In this document: positions 27,099-36,033 of the stretch, piece by piece | Position numbering within the stretch: the first letter of the stretch is position 1 | Layout of the letters: each line of letters starts with the position of its first letter | NCBI RefSeq assembly: GCF_001866055.1 | Contig: NZ_MLQS01000030.1 | Span: forward strand, 125,500 to 189,499 | Reading direction: 5' to 3' | Source: Anaerobacillus alkalidiazotrophicus | Lineage (GTDB): Bacteria; Bacillota; Bacilli; Bacillales_H; Anaerobacillaceae | Length of the DNA stretch: 64,000 nucleotides | Made by a program: the position numbers and the translations under genes | Notes under the pieces: generated by a model | Told to the model about the DNA's origin: nothing | Database searches by the model: none | The model's input: only the letters and a program-made list of their open reading frames with translations

Positions 27099-27218
27099 AC
27101 TCAAGTAACATAAGTTTGTATGTTATTTTTTTACAATTTTTTTGATACGTTTTCGAAAAAAATATAGAATGTGAAAGTATTTTACATAGTTAAAAAGGTT
27201 TGGAAATTAGTGTAATCG

Positions 27219-27372
27219 TTAAATGGAAAAGTAGCATTTATTACTGGAGCTGGAAAAGGAATAAATAGGTAGAGCTACGGCCGACTGAAATCATCAAAAA
27301 CCATGATGTAATCGGCGGTACTTTGGTCAACAAATCCATAAATCTGGTACTCATAAACGTAGTTAATTTATG
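27219..27372 (+). pseudogene. Remnant of a short-chain dehydrogenase gene
   Basis: The codons from 27219 read LNGKVAFITGAGKGINR then stop, a clear match to the N-terminal NAD(P) motif of SDR enzymes (K.A.ITGAGKGIG). The following bases contain a TTTGGTCAACAA that could come from the NNAG region, but nothing continuous. Most of the gene is deleted. Confidence 0.55.
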
Positions 27373-27383
27373 GCGAGGAAAAA

Positions 27384-27414
27384 AGCACATTCAACTTCGA
27401 ATGTGCTTTATTTT
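27384..27414. terminator. Bidirectional terminator
   Basis: AAAGCACATTC / GAATGTGCTTT then ATTTTTT. Confidence 0.8.
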
Positions 27415-27455
27415 TTAAAATTCTTAAAGTGAGAGGCTTTTGATTAAGACCACTT

Positions 27456-27614
27456 TTAACAATTGTTGTTATTTTTACAATTTGTTAAATCCTGAGCATC
27501 GTTTTCATTAGAAAATTCAGTATTTACATCATCAATGTTAAGATCGAGATTGTTATCGTTATTATCGTTAACATTATTATTTTGTTTATTGCGATTAAGT
27601 TTCTTGTTCGCCAT
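27456..27614 (-). CDS. Asn/Asp-rich small protein of 52 residues, probably spore-related
   Basis: On the minus strand an ATG follows GGGAGGTGATATATT, an excellent ribosome site. The product begins MANKKLNRNKQNNNVNDNND and ends in NNNNC, with 17 or so Asn and a Cys near the end (TNCKNNNNC). No helix-forming hydrophobic part. Short Asn-rich proteins of this type occur among small spore proteins, but I recognise no family. Confidence 0.55.
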   Translation of the reverse strand: MANKKLNRNKQNNNVNDNNDNNLDLNIDDVNTEFSNENDAQDLTNCKNNNNC

Positions 27615-27781
27615 AATATATCACCTCCCTGAATTAATTTTTCCTTATTTTCGTTATTAATTCTGTAAAGTGCAGACATTTTTTTTGATGTGTCTAACAT
27701 ATGAATTTTTTACTTTCAAATATTAAATCTAAAACCAATGGGTAAAATATTAAATTTGCACAAAAATTATTGTTAATTTTA

Positions 27782-27810
27782 TTGACAAACATAATTTATT
27801 TCGTTATCCT
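27782..27810 (+). promoter_or_regulatory. Promoter of the first mgtE unit
   Basis: TTGACA, 17 bases, TATCCT; the M-box begins about 18 bases later. Confidence 0.65.
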
Positions 27811-27825
27811 CAGTTTAGAATTAAA

Positions 27826-27976
27826 TACCTCGTTAGGTGAGGCTCCTGTGTTGGAGAAATGCTGCTGCCCAAAAACGTCGAAAGACGCCAATGGGTCAAC
27901 AGAAACCATCGACATAAGGTGGTTTTTAATGTAGCTGGATTTAAATCCTATGCCACACAGTGCTAAAGCTCTACGA
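27826..27976 (+). promoter_or_regulatory. M-box (ykoK) magnesium riboswitch 1
   Basis: Conserved blocks in order: CGTTAGGTGAGGCTCCTGTG, GCTGCTGCCCA, GTCGAAAGACGCCAATGGGT, AATGTAGCTGGAT, CCTATGCCACACAGTGCTAA. It senses Mg2+ and is followed by a terminator (28034-28067), so high Mg2+ should stop transcription of mgtE. Confidence 0.96.
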
Positions 27977-28033
27977 ATGGAGGAAATCAAGATTTTTTGT
28001 GTTGCCTTGGGCAATACATATTATTTTGTCATG

Positions 28034-28067
28034 CAAAAAACACCTTCATTCGTGATGGTGTTTTTTT
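28034..28067 (+). terminator. Terminator of M-box 1
   Basis: AAAAAACACCTTCAT / GATGGTGTTTTTTT. Confidence 0.85.
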
Positions 28068-28242
28068 ATGTTTGACTAAAAAGGGGGTGGGGTAATGGAT
28101 AGTGACTCGAGTAGTAGGATACACAATACCATCATCATATTTGATACAAAAGTAACACACACTACTAAAAAGATAATGAGGAATTCCATTACAACATCTC
28201 AGATGAAAAGTACGGTGAATTCCTACTAGGAGGGAAACCACC

Positions 28243-29613
28243 ATGGTAAGATTAGACCAACAAAATCGTGAGAACTACACGAAACAAATTATTCAAACAC
28301 TTGTGGATGCGAATCTGACTGATTTTAGAGAGTTATTTTTTGAATTACATCCAACTGATCAAATTGATTTATTAAATTCCGTTACAAAAAAGCAAAGAAG
28401 TGTTATTTATAAATTTGTTAAACCTGAGGAATTTGCAGAAATATTCCAAGGTTTAGAAGTTGATAAACAAAAACTTTATATTTCTGAATTACAACAAAAT
28501 TATGCTATTGATGTTATCAATAATATGCCATATGATGATATCGCTGACTTCTTAGGGGAACTTTCAGAAGCTACAAAAGAACTTTATCTAAGTAAAATGA
28601 AAAAAGAAGAAGCTGAAGAGGTTATCCAACTATTAAAATATGACGACCAAACAGCCGGTGCAATTATGACAACGGAGTATATATCTGTTTCGTCAACAGA
28701 TACGGTTGTTAATGTTATGGGACGCTTACGATTAGAGGCTCCAGAGGCGGAAACGATTTACTATCTTTATGTTGTCGATGAACAATTAAAATTGGTGGGC
28801 GTAGTTTCTTTAAGAGATCTAATTATAGCTCCTTTAGAACAGAAAATTGAAGAAATAATGCTCACTAGAGTTAGATCAGTGGAGACACATACTGACCAAG
28901 AAGAAGTGGCTAGAGTTATGAGAAAGTATGACTTTTTAGCCATCCCTGTTACTGCTCAAGGGAAACTTGTTGGGATCGTTACTATTGACGATATCATGGA
29001 CGTTGTTGAAGAAGAAACAGAAGAAGATTTTGGAGAAATTTCAGCGACGCGTGGTTCAATCGATGCCAATATCTCTTCGTTTTCAGCAGCGAAAAAGCGT
29101 GCACCTTGGATTATTATGTTAATGTTTTTAGGTCTTATTACTGCCGGAGTTATAGGTGAATTCGAAGAAACTCTTGAAGCAGTAATCATTCTTGCTGTTT
29201 TTATTCCATTAATTATGGATTCAGCTGGAAATACTGGTACACAAGCTTTAGCTGTTGTGGTACGTGGTTTAGCTTTAGGTTCAGTGGATAATTCCTCTAT
29301 AGGAAAAATGTTGAAACGTGAATTTGGAACTGGTTTATTACTTGGTTTATTTTGTGCGATTACATTATTAATCGTTATTCCTTTCGTTTACCCTGAAGGG
29401 GGACTAATTTTAGCAGGAATTGTAGGGGTGTCATTATTCTTTACGTTAAGCTTTTCAACGATGGTTGGGGCGACTGTTCCTTTAATTATTAGAAAGCTTA
29501 ATATTGATCCAGCGGTTGCTTCTGGTCCTTTTATTACAACGATAAATGATATTATGGGCTTAATAATATACTTCTCAATTGCAACAGCCCTTTTAGATTA
29601 TCTACCTCAATAA
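28243..29613 (+). CDS. mgtE: Magnesium transporter MgtE (first copy)
   Basis: 456 residues: N-terminal helical MgtE_N domain (LHPTDQIDLLN ... LYLSKMKKEEAEEVIQLLKYDDQTAGAIMTTEYISV), two CBS domains (to about 255), and a C-terminal part with five helices (PLIMDSAGNTGTQALAVVVRGLALG; DPAVASGPFITTINDI), the Mg2+ pore signature. Inner-membrane Mg2+ channel gated by cytosolic Mg2+. Good ribosome site TAGGAGGG. Behind M-box 1. Confidence 0.97.
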   Translation: MVRLDQQNRENYTKQIIQTLVDANLTDFRELFFELHPTDQIDLLNSVTKKQRSVIYKFVKPEEFAEIFQGLEVDKQKLYISELQQNYAIDVINNMPYDDIADFLGELSEATKELYLSKMKKEEAEEVIQLLKYDDQTAGAIMTTEYISVSSTDTVVNVMGRLRLEAPEAETIYYLYVVDEQLKLVGVVSLRDLIIAPLEQKIEEIMLTRVRSVETHTDQEEVARVMRKYDFLAIPVTAQGKLVGIVTIDDIMDVVEEETEEDFGEISATRGSIDANISSFSAAKKRAPWIIMLMFLGLITAGVIGEFEETLEAVIILAVFIPLIMDSAGNTGTQALAVVVRGLALGSVDNSSIGKMLKREFGTGLLLGLFCAITLLIVIPFVYPEGGLILAGIVGVSLFFTLSFSTMVGATVPLIIRKLNIDPAVASGPFITTINDIMGLIIYFSIATALLDYLPQ

Positions 29614-29650
29614 TAAGCTCACTGTCCATAAAGTGAGTTGAAAAATAATT

Positions 29651-29791
29651 GCTTCGTTAGGTGAGGCTCCTGTGTTGGAGATACGCTACTGCCCAGAAAT
29701 GTCGAGAGACGCCAATGGGTCAACAGAAACTATCGACTAAGGTAGTTTTTAATGTAGCTGGAATTTTCCTATGCCACACAGTGCTAAAACT
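29651..29791 (+). promoter_or_regulatory. M-box (ykoK) magnesium riboswitch 2
   Basis: Same conserved blocks as the first (CTTCGTTAGGTGAGGCTCCT, GTCGAGAGACGCCAATGGGT, CCTATGCCACACAGTGCTAA) 37 bases after the first mgtE stop. Followed by a terminator and then mgtC and the second mgtE. No clear own promoter; it may be read from upstream. Confidence 0.96.
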
Positions 29792-29823
29792 CAACATGGA
29801 AGATATGTGTATGCTTAATTTTT

Positions 29824-29857
29824 TGGCGCCTTCTTTTGTTGAAGGTGCCTTTTTCCT
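29824..29857 (+). terminator. Terminator of M-box 2
   Basis: GGCGCCTTC / GAAGGTGCC then TTTTTCCTT. Confidence 0.8.
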
Positions 29858-29908
29858 TATTTAGGGTATGCTAACAAATGTTATTAAAGTTAAAAGAGGG
29901 TGAAAAAC

Positions 29909-30622
29909 ATGGTTTTTAAAGAAGAAATATTATTGAAGTTATGTATTGCACTTATTTTTGGATTGTTAATTGGTATCGATCGTCAGTTAAAACATAAACC
30001 ACTTGGCTTAAAAACAAGTATGGTTATTTGTGTTGCAAGTTGCTTAGTCACGATTGTGTCAATTGAGTCTTTTTATAACTTCTCCTCTCCTACATTTAAT
30101 GCTATGGACCCGATGCGTTTAGCAGCTCAAATCGTGAGTGGTGTAGGTTTTTTAGGAGCAGGTGTAATTTTACGTAGACAAAATGATGTGATTTCAGGTT
30201 TAACGAGCGCTGCGATGATATGGGCGGCTTCAGGCTTAGGAATTGCTATTGGTGCAGGATTTTATTTTCCGGCGATGATTGCCGTTTTTCTTTTAATCAT
30301 AGCCGTAAACCTTTTACCGACTGTAGTTAAATCACTTGGACCAACTGCATTACGGCAAAGAGATGTTGCGGTACGTATTGTCATGGAGCCAAATTACAGA
30401 ATGACAGAATTAATTACAGCGATTGAGAAAAAAAGTGAGGGGTTAAATGAAACTGAAAAGAGTGATCTGAAAATAAGACATCTTAAAATAAAAGATATTG
30501 AAAATGGTAATCAACAAATTGATTTAACCCTTTCTGCTCCAGAAAAACAATACACAACAGAGATTTATTACTTAATAAAAAAAATCGATTATGTTCTTAC
30601 CGTTGAAGTTGAGCATTTATAA
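29909..30622 (+). CDS. mgtC: MgtC/SapB-family protein
   Basis: 237 residues from the ATG at 29909; the GTG at 29900 lies inside the ribosome site GAGGGTG. Four helices with the MgtC signature (LIFGLLIGIDRQLKHKPLGLKTSMVICVASCLVT; GVGFLGAGVILR; LTSAAMIWAASGLGIAIGAGFY), then a cytosolic domain of about 90 residues. MgtC helps growth in low Mg2+, probably by limiting the ATP synthase rather than by transport. Here under an M-box, between two mgtE genes. Confidence 0.93.
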   Translation: MVFKEEILLKLCIALIFGLLIGIDRQLKHKPLGLKTSMVICVASCLVTIVSIESFYNFSSPTFNAMDPMRLAAQIVSGVGFLGAGVILRRQNDVISGLTSAAMIWAASGLGIAIGAGFYFPAMIAVFLLIIAVNLLPTVVKSLGPTALRQRDVAVRIVMEPNYRMTELITAIEKKSEGLNETEKSDLKIRHLKIKDIENGNQQIDLTLSAPEKQYTTEIYYLIKKIDYVLTVEVEHL

Positions 30623-30645
30623 GTGGATGAGGGGAGGTTCTATTC

Positions 30646-32010
30646 ATGAAAAAAATCACTGTGAAAAATAGAGAAGAATTTACGTATTATCTCTTTTTAT
30701 ATTTAAAAAACGAGGATGAAGAAAGATTTCGTGAGGAGTTTTTAGAATTACATCCAACAGATCAAAATGAAATTTTTAAATTAATGAGCAATGAGAAACG
30801 AAAGCGTGTCTATAACTATATAACAGCAAGGGAATTTGCAGATATTTTTAGTGGGTTACAACATTATGAACAAAAAATGGTATTTAGTGAACTTGAAGAT
30901 TCATATGCACTTGAGATGTTAAATGAACTTCCAGCTGATGAGATTACTGATTTTTTTAGTGAGATACCTGAACATATTTCTCAGTACTTATTAGAGAAAA
31001 TGGATAAAACAGAAGCAGATAACATTAAGCATTTATTGTCTTATAAGGAAAATACAGCAGGTTCCTTAATGACAACTGAGTTTGTTACCGTATTACCTTC
31101 ACAAACGGTTTCGGAAATTATGGAACGTTTGCGAATGGAAGGAACAGATGCGGAAACCATTTATTACTTATATGTAACTAACGATACAGGAAAATTAATT
31201 GGGGTTGTTTCATTACGAGAGCTTATCACAGCTTCACTTAATGAAAAGGCTGAGAAAATTATGAAGGAACAATTAATCTCAGTTTCACCACTAGCAGATC
31301 AGCAGGAGGTATCAAAAGTTATTAAAGATTATGACTTTCTGGCTGTCCCTGTTGTGACTTCTAATGGAAAGATTGTTGGGATTGTTACTGTAGATGATAT
31401 TTTAGATGTAATTGAGGAAGAAACATCCGAAGAAATTGGAGAAATTTCTGCAGTAAAAGGAGCGCTTGATCTTGAAGTAAGTTCTATGGAAGCTACCAAA
31501 AAACGATTACCTTGGCTAATACTTTTATTATTTATTGGCATGTTTACTGCAGGATTAATTAGTAGTTTTGAGTCTACAATTGCAGAAGTAGCTATGTTAG
31601 CGGTGTTTATTCCTCTTATTGCTGATATGGCGGGAAATACCGGTACACAGTCTTTGGCAGTCGTTGTTCGTGGATTAGCACTCGATAAATTTGATCGAAC
31701 AAAGGTTTTTCGTCTATTAAAAAGAGAGAGTCTTACAGGATTGATGATGGGTATTATTTGTGGGATCTTAGTTTCGATTATCGCGTTACTAATACCACAA
31801 GGAAATGTCATATTAGGTTTTATCATTGGAACATCCCTATTTGTAACCATCCTATTTTCAACAATTTCAGGAACAGTTATTCCACTAATTGTTCATAAAT
31901 TAAAAATTGATCCAGCCGTAGCATCGGGCCCGTTCATTACAACGATTAACGATTTTATTGGTTTATTGACTTATTTTTCAATTGCAACTACATTATTACA
32001 TTATTTATAA
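30646..32010 (+). CDS. mgtE: Magnesium transporter MgtE (second copy)
   Basis: 454 residues with the same layout as the first copy (ELHPTDQNEIFKLM; two CBS domains; PLIADMAGNTGTQSLAVVVRGLALD; DPAVASGPFITTINDF). The two copies differ widely in the N-terminal region, so the duplication is old or one came from elsewhere. Follows mgtC by 23 bases with GGGGAGG, so it shares M-box 2. Confidence 0.97.
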   Translation: MKKITVKNREEFTYYLFLYLKNEDEERFREEFLELHPTDQNEIFKLMSNEKRKRVYNYITAREFADIFSGLQHYEQKMVFSELEDSYALEMLNELPADEITDFFSEIPEHISQYLLEKMDKTEADNIKHLLSYKENTAGSLMTTEFVTVLPSQTVSEIMERLRMEGTDAETIYYLYVTNDTGKLIGVVSLRELITASLNEKAEKIMKEQLISVSPLADQQEVSKVIKDYDFLAVPVVTSNGKIVGIVTVDDILDVIEEETSEEIGEISAVKGALDLEVSSMEATKKRLPWLILLLFIGMFTAGLISSFESTIAEVAMLAVFIPLIADMAGNTGTQSLAVVVRGLALDKFDRTKVFRLLKRESLTGLMMGIICGILVSIIALLIPQGNVILGFIIGTSLFVTILFSTISGTVIPLIVHKLKIDPAVASGPFITTINDFIGLLTYFSIATTLLHYL

Positions 32011-32046
32011 ATAAAGATGAGTTGGCCTAGTAGATTATATTTCACA

Positions 32047-32091
32047 GACAAACAAATCTAGTTTGGAATGTTATGACTAGATTTGTTTGTT
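32047..32091 (+). terminator. Intrinsic terminator after the second mgtE
   Basis: ACAAACAAATCTAGT / ACTAGATTTGTTTGT stem. Confidence 0.75.
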
Positions 32092-32260
32092 CGCGGAGTT
32101 GAAGTAGTATTTGAAAATTATGGAATTTGAAAAAGATTATTTTAAGCTGTTATTGATATTTATCGTTTTCTAATTCATAATTGTATCATGCTATTATCAA
32201 TGATTCTAAAGTATTGGATAAAGGTTGTTTTATAGTGCAACCATTTTAGGGAGACAGGAT

Positions 32261-33427
32261 ATGACTGAAGAAAATATTACTAGAATACACTTAGAAGGTA
32301 AGGAATTTATACTTATAGGAACTGCTCATGTATCAAAGCAAAGTGCCCAACAAGTGAAGCAAGTGATCGAAACTGAAAAACCAGATGTAGTTTGTGTCGA
32401 ATTAGATGAACAAAGGTATCAATCCATCATAGAGGGTAGTAAGTGGAAGGATATGGATATCTTTAGGGTAATTAAAGAAAAAAAAGCAACATTGCTTTTA
32501 ATGAATCTAGTTATCTCTTCATTTCAAAAACGAGTGGCAAAGCAATTCGGAATTAAGCCTGGACAAGAAATGATACAAGGAATTGAATCAGCTAAAGAAG
32601 TTGGGGCAAAGTTAGTATTAGCTGATCGAAATATACAGATAACCTTTTCGCGAATTTGGCATCAAATTGGACTATGGGGAAAAGCGAAGCTTCTCATGCA
32701 AATGATCTCAAGTATTTTCAGTAATGAGAGTATTTCGGAAGAAGAGCTCGAAAAATTAAAATCAGAAGATATGCTTAACTCTATGCTGGATGATTTCACA
32801 AAAACATTTCCTAAATTAAAAGTGCCATTAATTGATGAGCGCGATCAATTCTTGGCTAAAAAAATTAAAGATGCTCCAGGTAAAAAAGTTGTTGCTGTAT
32901 TAGGAGCTGCGCATGTTCCTGGTATTAAAAAAGAAATGAATAAAAACCAGGATTTAGAGGCAATTTCTAAACTGCCACCTAAATCGAAAGTACCTAGGTT
33001 CATTGCCTGGGCAATTCCATTACTTATTATTGGAATAATCGCATATACGTTTTGGGCTAATCCAACAGCAGGTTTTCAACAAACAGTAAGTTGGATACTA
33101 TGGAATGGGACGTTCTCAGCAATTGGAGCAGCGATTGCATTTGGACACCCGCTTGCTATTTTAACTGCATTTGTTATCGCACCATTGAGCTCGTTAAATC
33201 CATTAATGGCTGCTGGGTGGTTTTCAGGAATAGTACAAGCGTATTTTCGTAGGCCGAGTGTAGGTGATTTTGAAACTCTTTCAGAAGATGTATACACAGT
33301 GAAAGGCTTTTGGGGGAATAAAGTAACGCGTATTTTATTAATTGTTGTGCTAACAAATTTAGGGAGTACAATAGGAACTGTCATTGGCGGAGCTGACGTT
33401 GTCAGACTGTTCATAGAAAATTTATAA
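32261..33427 (+). CDS. TraB/PrgY-family membrane protein
   Basis: 388 residues from the ATG at 32261 (GGGAGACAGGAT before it). N-terminal soluble TraB domain with FILIGTAHVSKQSAQQV and VCVELDEQRYQSI, the Glu in CVELDEQR, and GAAHVPGI near 230; then several helices (WAIPLLIIGIIAYTF onwards). PrgY of Enterococcus plasmids, in the same family, blocks pheromone signalling; the family is thought to be metallopeptidase-like. Chromosomal role unknown. Confidence 0.85.
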   Translation: MTEENITRIHLEGKEFILIGTAHVSKQSAQQVKQVIETEKPDVVCVELDEQRYQSIIEGSKWKDMDIFRVIKEKKATLLLMNLVISSFQKRVAKQFGIKPGQEMIQGIESAKEVGAKLVLADRNIQITFSRIWHQIGLWGKAKLLMQMISSIFSNESISEEELEKLKSEDMLNSMLDDFTKTFPKLKVPLIDERDQFLAKKIKDAPGKKVVAVLGAAHVPGIKKEMNKNQDLEAISKLPPKSKVPRFIAWAIPLLIIGIIAYTFWANPTAGFQQTVSWILWNGTFSAIGAAIAFGHPLAILTAFVIAPLSSLNPLMAAGWFSGIVQAYFRRPSVGDFETLSEDVYTVKGFWGNKVTRILLIVVLTNLGSTIGTVIGGADVVRLFIENL

Positions 33428-33520
33428 GTTTTTTAGCTTGTTACGTTACCCTATTGAAAATATTGCCAAGAAAATGGAGATGCTTAGTAAAGTTAACGGG
33501 TTCAGTTGAAAGATTTAAGA

Positions 33521-33600
33521 CTTGTTTTGACACCCATAATGACAAGTTTTTTTAATCAATATTTATTAAGAAAAAGGATGGCATTTGCCATCCTTTTTGA
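33521..33600 (+). terminator. Two successive terminators
   Basis: ACTTGT...ACAAGTTTTTTTT at 33521-33554, and AAAAAGGATGGC / GCCATCCTTTTT at 33571-33600. Confidence 0.75.
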
Positions 33601-33606
33601 AAAGGT

Positions 33607-33709
33607 AAGAATTTAAAAATTTCTAACTTGGAAACTGACTAGCGCAAGCAGCCTACGAGCTCGGTCACTTCAGTCAAGCAACTGCTCGTGCCCGAGGCGC
33701 TTGCGTTTA
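33607..33709. repeat. CTAG-type repeat, copy R4 (short form)
   Basis: AAGAATTTAAAAATTTCTAAC, ACTGACTAGCGCAAGCAGCC ... GAGGCGCTTGCG; left and right ends with most of the middle missing. Confidence 0.7.
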
Positions 33710-33726
33710 TAGAACGTTTACTCGTT

Positions 33727-33911
33727 TTAACGGACACAGGAGACCCTATTTTACCGATATGATGCATTTTTTCAAGCTATCGGACATGAGGTACGTTATT
33801 TCATGAAAATTTACTAAATTAGGTGCTAATTTAAGTAAATAGCGTACCTCATGTCCGTTTACCCTTTTAAAATACCCCTTTGTTCACAAATAACGGCTCT
33901 CTTGTCCGTTA
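33727..33911. repeat. GGACA-type nested palindromic repeat, copy B
   Basis: Outer arms AACGGACACAGGAGACC / GGCTCTCTTGTCCGTT; inner arms CGGACATGAGGTACGTTATTT / AAATAGCGTACCTCATGTCCG, nearly perfect. 33912-33991 is empty. Confidence 0.8.
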
Positions 33912-33991
33912 AAGTTTAAAAGTTTAATATTAACAACTTCGTTTATTACAGAAAAGCTGCACGTTTGTTTAAGCACAGTTATTTACATTCT

Positions 33992-35638
33992 TTATATTTT
34001 TCCTCTTCGTTTTTCATGCATGTATTTCATCCATTTTTTTAACTTAAAACTGTAAATAAAATATCCGATACAAGAGAAGACAGATACTCCGACTGAAAGC
34101 TGCAAAATAAGTTGATGGGAAGTATATATCCCTGTCCCCATTCCGATAAAACCAAGGAGTGTTAATTGAAATAATTGTTTTTTGTGATTTTCAAATATAG
34201 AAAATTGAAAATGTCTTCGCTGCTCGATTTCTTTTATATTCTCCAGTTTTTGAGGGAGTTTCAGAAATTCTGTAAAGGAATGGACCGTCTTAAATAAAGG
34301 TTGTGACTGCAACCAAAACCAAATAAACGACCACTTGTTATTTCCTTGTTTACTCAACCAACCCATAAAAACTTTTTTTAAAACAGTAATGAGATCATCC
34401 TCTGATGCCAAGTTCCGAAGCATTCCTTCCATCGTAATGAAAGAACGCCCTAAGAAGACAAATCTCGTTGGTACTTGAATTGGAAGTGCTTGAATTATAT
34501 CGTTTATTTCCAATTTTAAAGCTATAAGGTCCATTTCTTTCAATTGCGCAGGTTGAAAAGACAATAATTCAGCCAATATCTTTTCCATCGTCCTTGGTTC
34601 TGCTTCAGGGAGCAAGAATCCTAAATGAGTCAAGCACTCCACAGCTTTAGGGTAATTTTTTGATAGTAAACCCTCTATCAATGTTTGAAAATATATAGAA
34701 TCCTTCTTAGAAATTTCCCCTACCATCCCGAAATCTAGTAATATAATTTTTCCTTCCTTTGATACGAGTACGTTTCCTGAATGGGGATCAGCATGGAACA
34801 TACCTGGTTCAAGCCATTGGGGAAGAAAAACTTCAATGAGACGCTCTGCCAATTCACGTTGGTTAAATTCTAATTGACTTACTCCTTCTTCATCTGTCAG
34901 CTTTATTCCCTCGACCCACTCCATTACCAAAACTTTTGACGTACTCAGCTCGGAATACACGTCTGGAATTTTTACTCCATCTACATCCTTAAATCGTTCT
35001 TGAAAAAAGAGTAGGCTATTTTTTTCCTGCGAAAAATCAAGCTCCCGCACAATAACTTCCTTGAGTTCTTTAAATAAAAGCTTTAAATTTATAAACCCTT
35101 TTGGCATGGGGACAAAATTATGGGCAAACCATATAATAATACTTAACGTACGGAAATCAGTTTTTATGATTGATTGAATATTGGGACGTTGTACTTTAAT
35201 GGCAACTGGTTGGCCATCTTTTAAAATACCCTTATAAACTTCACCTATGGAGGCAGAAGCTACTGCCTTTTTATCGATGGAAAGTAAGGAATGATCCAGG
35301 GGACCTCCCCATTCTGCTTTGAGAATTCCCTCAATCTCCTCCCATTCTGAAGGAGGAACTTGATCTGTAAGGTCTTGAATTTGACGGATAAACTCATTAG
35401 GAAGCAAGTCCGCACGAATGCTTAGTAATTGTCCAATTTTAATAAGTAATCCTTCTAATTCAAATAATGTTTTTCGAAACCTCCCCCCTATTTTTTTCCA
35501 CAATTTTTCCCAATCAGCTTCAGGTTTTTTTCTAACTTTATACCAATAAATTTGAATGAAGATGACAAATGCCATTGATAACACCTTTGACATCCGCTTT
35601 AATTTACTCCTTGATTTCATCAAATCACATCTTTTCAT
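33992..35638 (-). CDS. ABC1/AarF/UbiB-family atypical kinase
   Basis: 548 residues. Motifs: KIGQLLSIRADLLPNEF (the KxGQ loop), VAIKVQRPN (Ala-rich/Lys region), MFHADPHSGN (catalytic loop) and LLDFGMVG (Mg-binding DFG); two helices at the C-terminus. In proteobacteria UbiB supports ubiquinone synthesis; Gram-positive members are less understood and may act in menaquinone or lipid metabolism. Several starts are possible (ATG 35638, 35620, 35590). Stands alone. Confidence 0.92.
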   Translation of the reverse strand: MKRCDLMKSRSKLKRMSKVLSMAFVIFIQIYWYKVRKKPEADWEKLWKKIGGRFRKTLFELEGLLIKIGQLLSIRADLLPNEFIRQIQDLTDQVPPSEWEEIEGILKAEWGGPLDHSLLSIDKKAVASASIGEVYKGILKDGQPVAIKVQRPNIQSIIKTDFRTLSIIIWFAHNFVPMPKGFINLKLLFKELKEVIVRELDFSQEKNSLLFFQERFKDVDGVKIPDVYSELSTSKVLVMEWVEGIKLTDEEGVSQLEFNQRELAERLIEVFLPQWLEPGMFHADPHSGNVLVSKEGKIILLDFGMVGEISKKDSIYFQTLIEGLLSKNYPKAVECLTHLGFLLPEAEPRTMEKILAELLSFQPAQLKEMDLIALKLEINDIIQALPIQVPTRFVFLGRSFITMEGMLRNLASEDDLITVLKKVFMGWLSKQGNNKWSFIWFWLQSQPLFKTVHSFTEFLKLPQKLENIKEIEQRRHFQFSIFENHKKQLFQLTLLGFIGMGTGIYTSHQLILQLSVGVSVFSCIGYFIYSFKLKKWMKYMHEKRRGKI

Positions 35639-35908
35639 TATTAATTAACTATGTATTCTGCTTCGTTAGAGTTCAATACTTTATCTATTACTATTTCAAC
35701 TTATAATTGTCAATTCCTGTTAAGGAAAATCCATTTACTCGATTTTGAATTATTTACCCTAAGTAATTGGATATCCTTTTGGCAAGGAAATTGACACAAG
35801 AAATGACTTCATTTTTCTCTTTCCATAATTTATTTCCACTTAAAAAATAACACCATTATCTAGCTAACACTAATGATATTCCCTCTAAACAAGTTGAAAT
35901 TAACAACA

Positions 35909-35950
35909 AAAAAGGCGTTGGGAATTATTGTCAGTTTCAACGCCTTTTTA
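35909..35950. terminator. Bidirectional terminator
   Basis: AAAAAGGCGTTG / CAACGCCTTTTT. Lies between the AarF gene start and the PII-like gene end; the rest of 35639-36033 shows nothing. Confidence 0.8.
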
Positions 35951-36033
35951 TCTGTTATATTAAATTTTACATCCCTTAACTGAACCCGTTACTAGTTAAG
36001 TTGTCTCCTATTTCTGTCAATGAATTAATGAAG

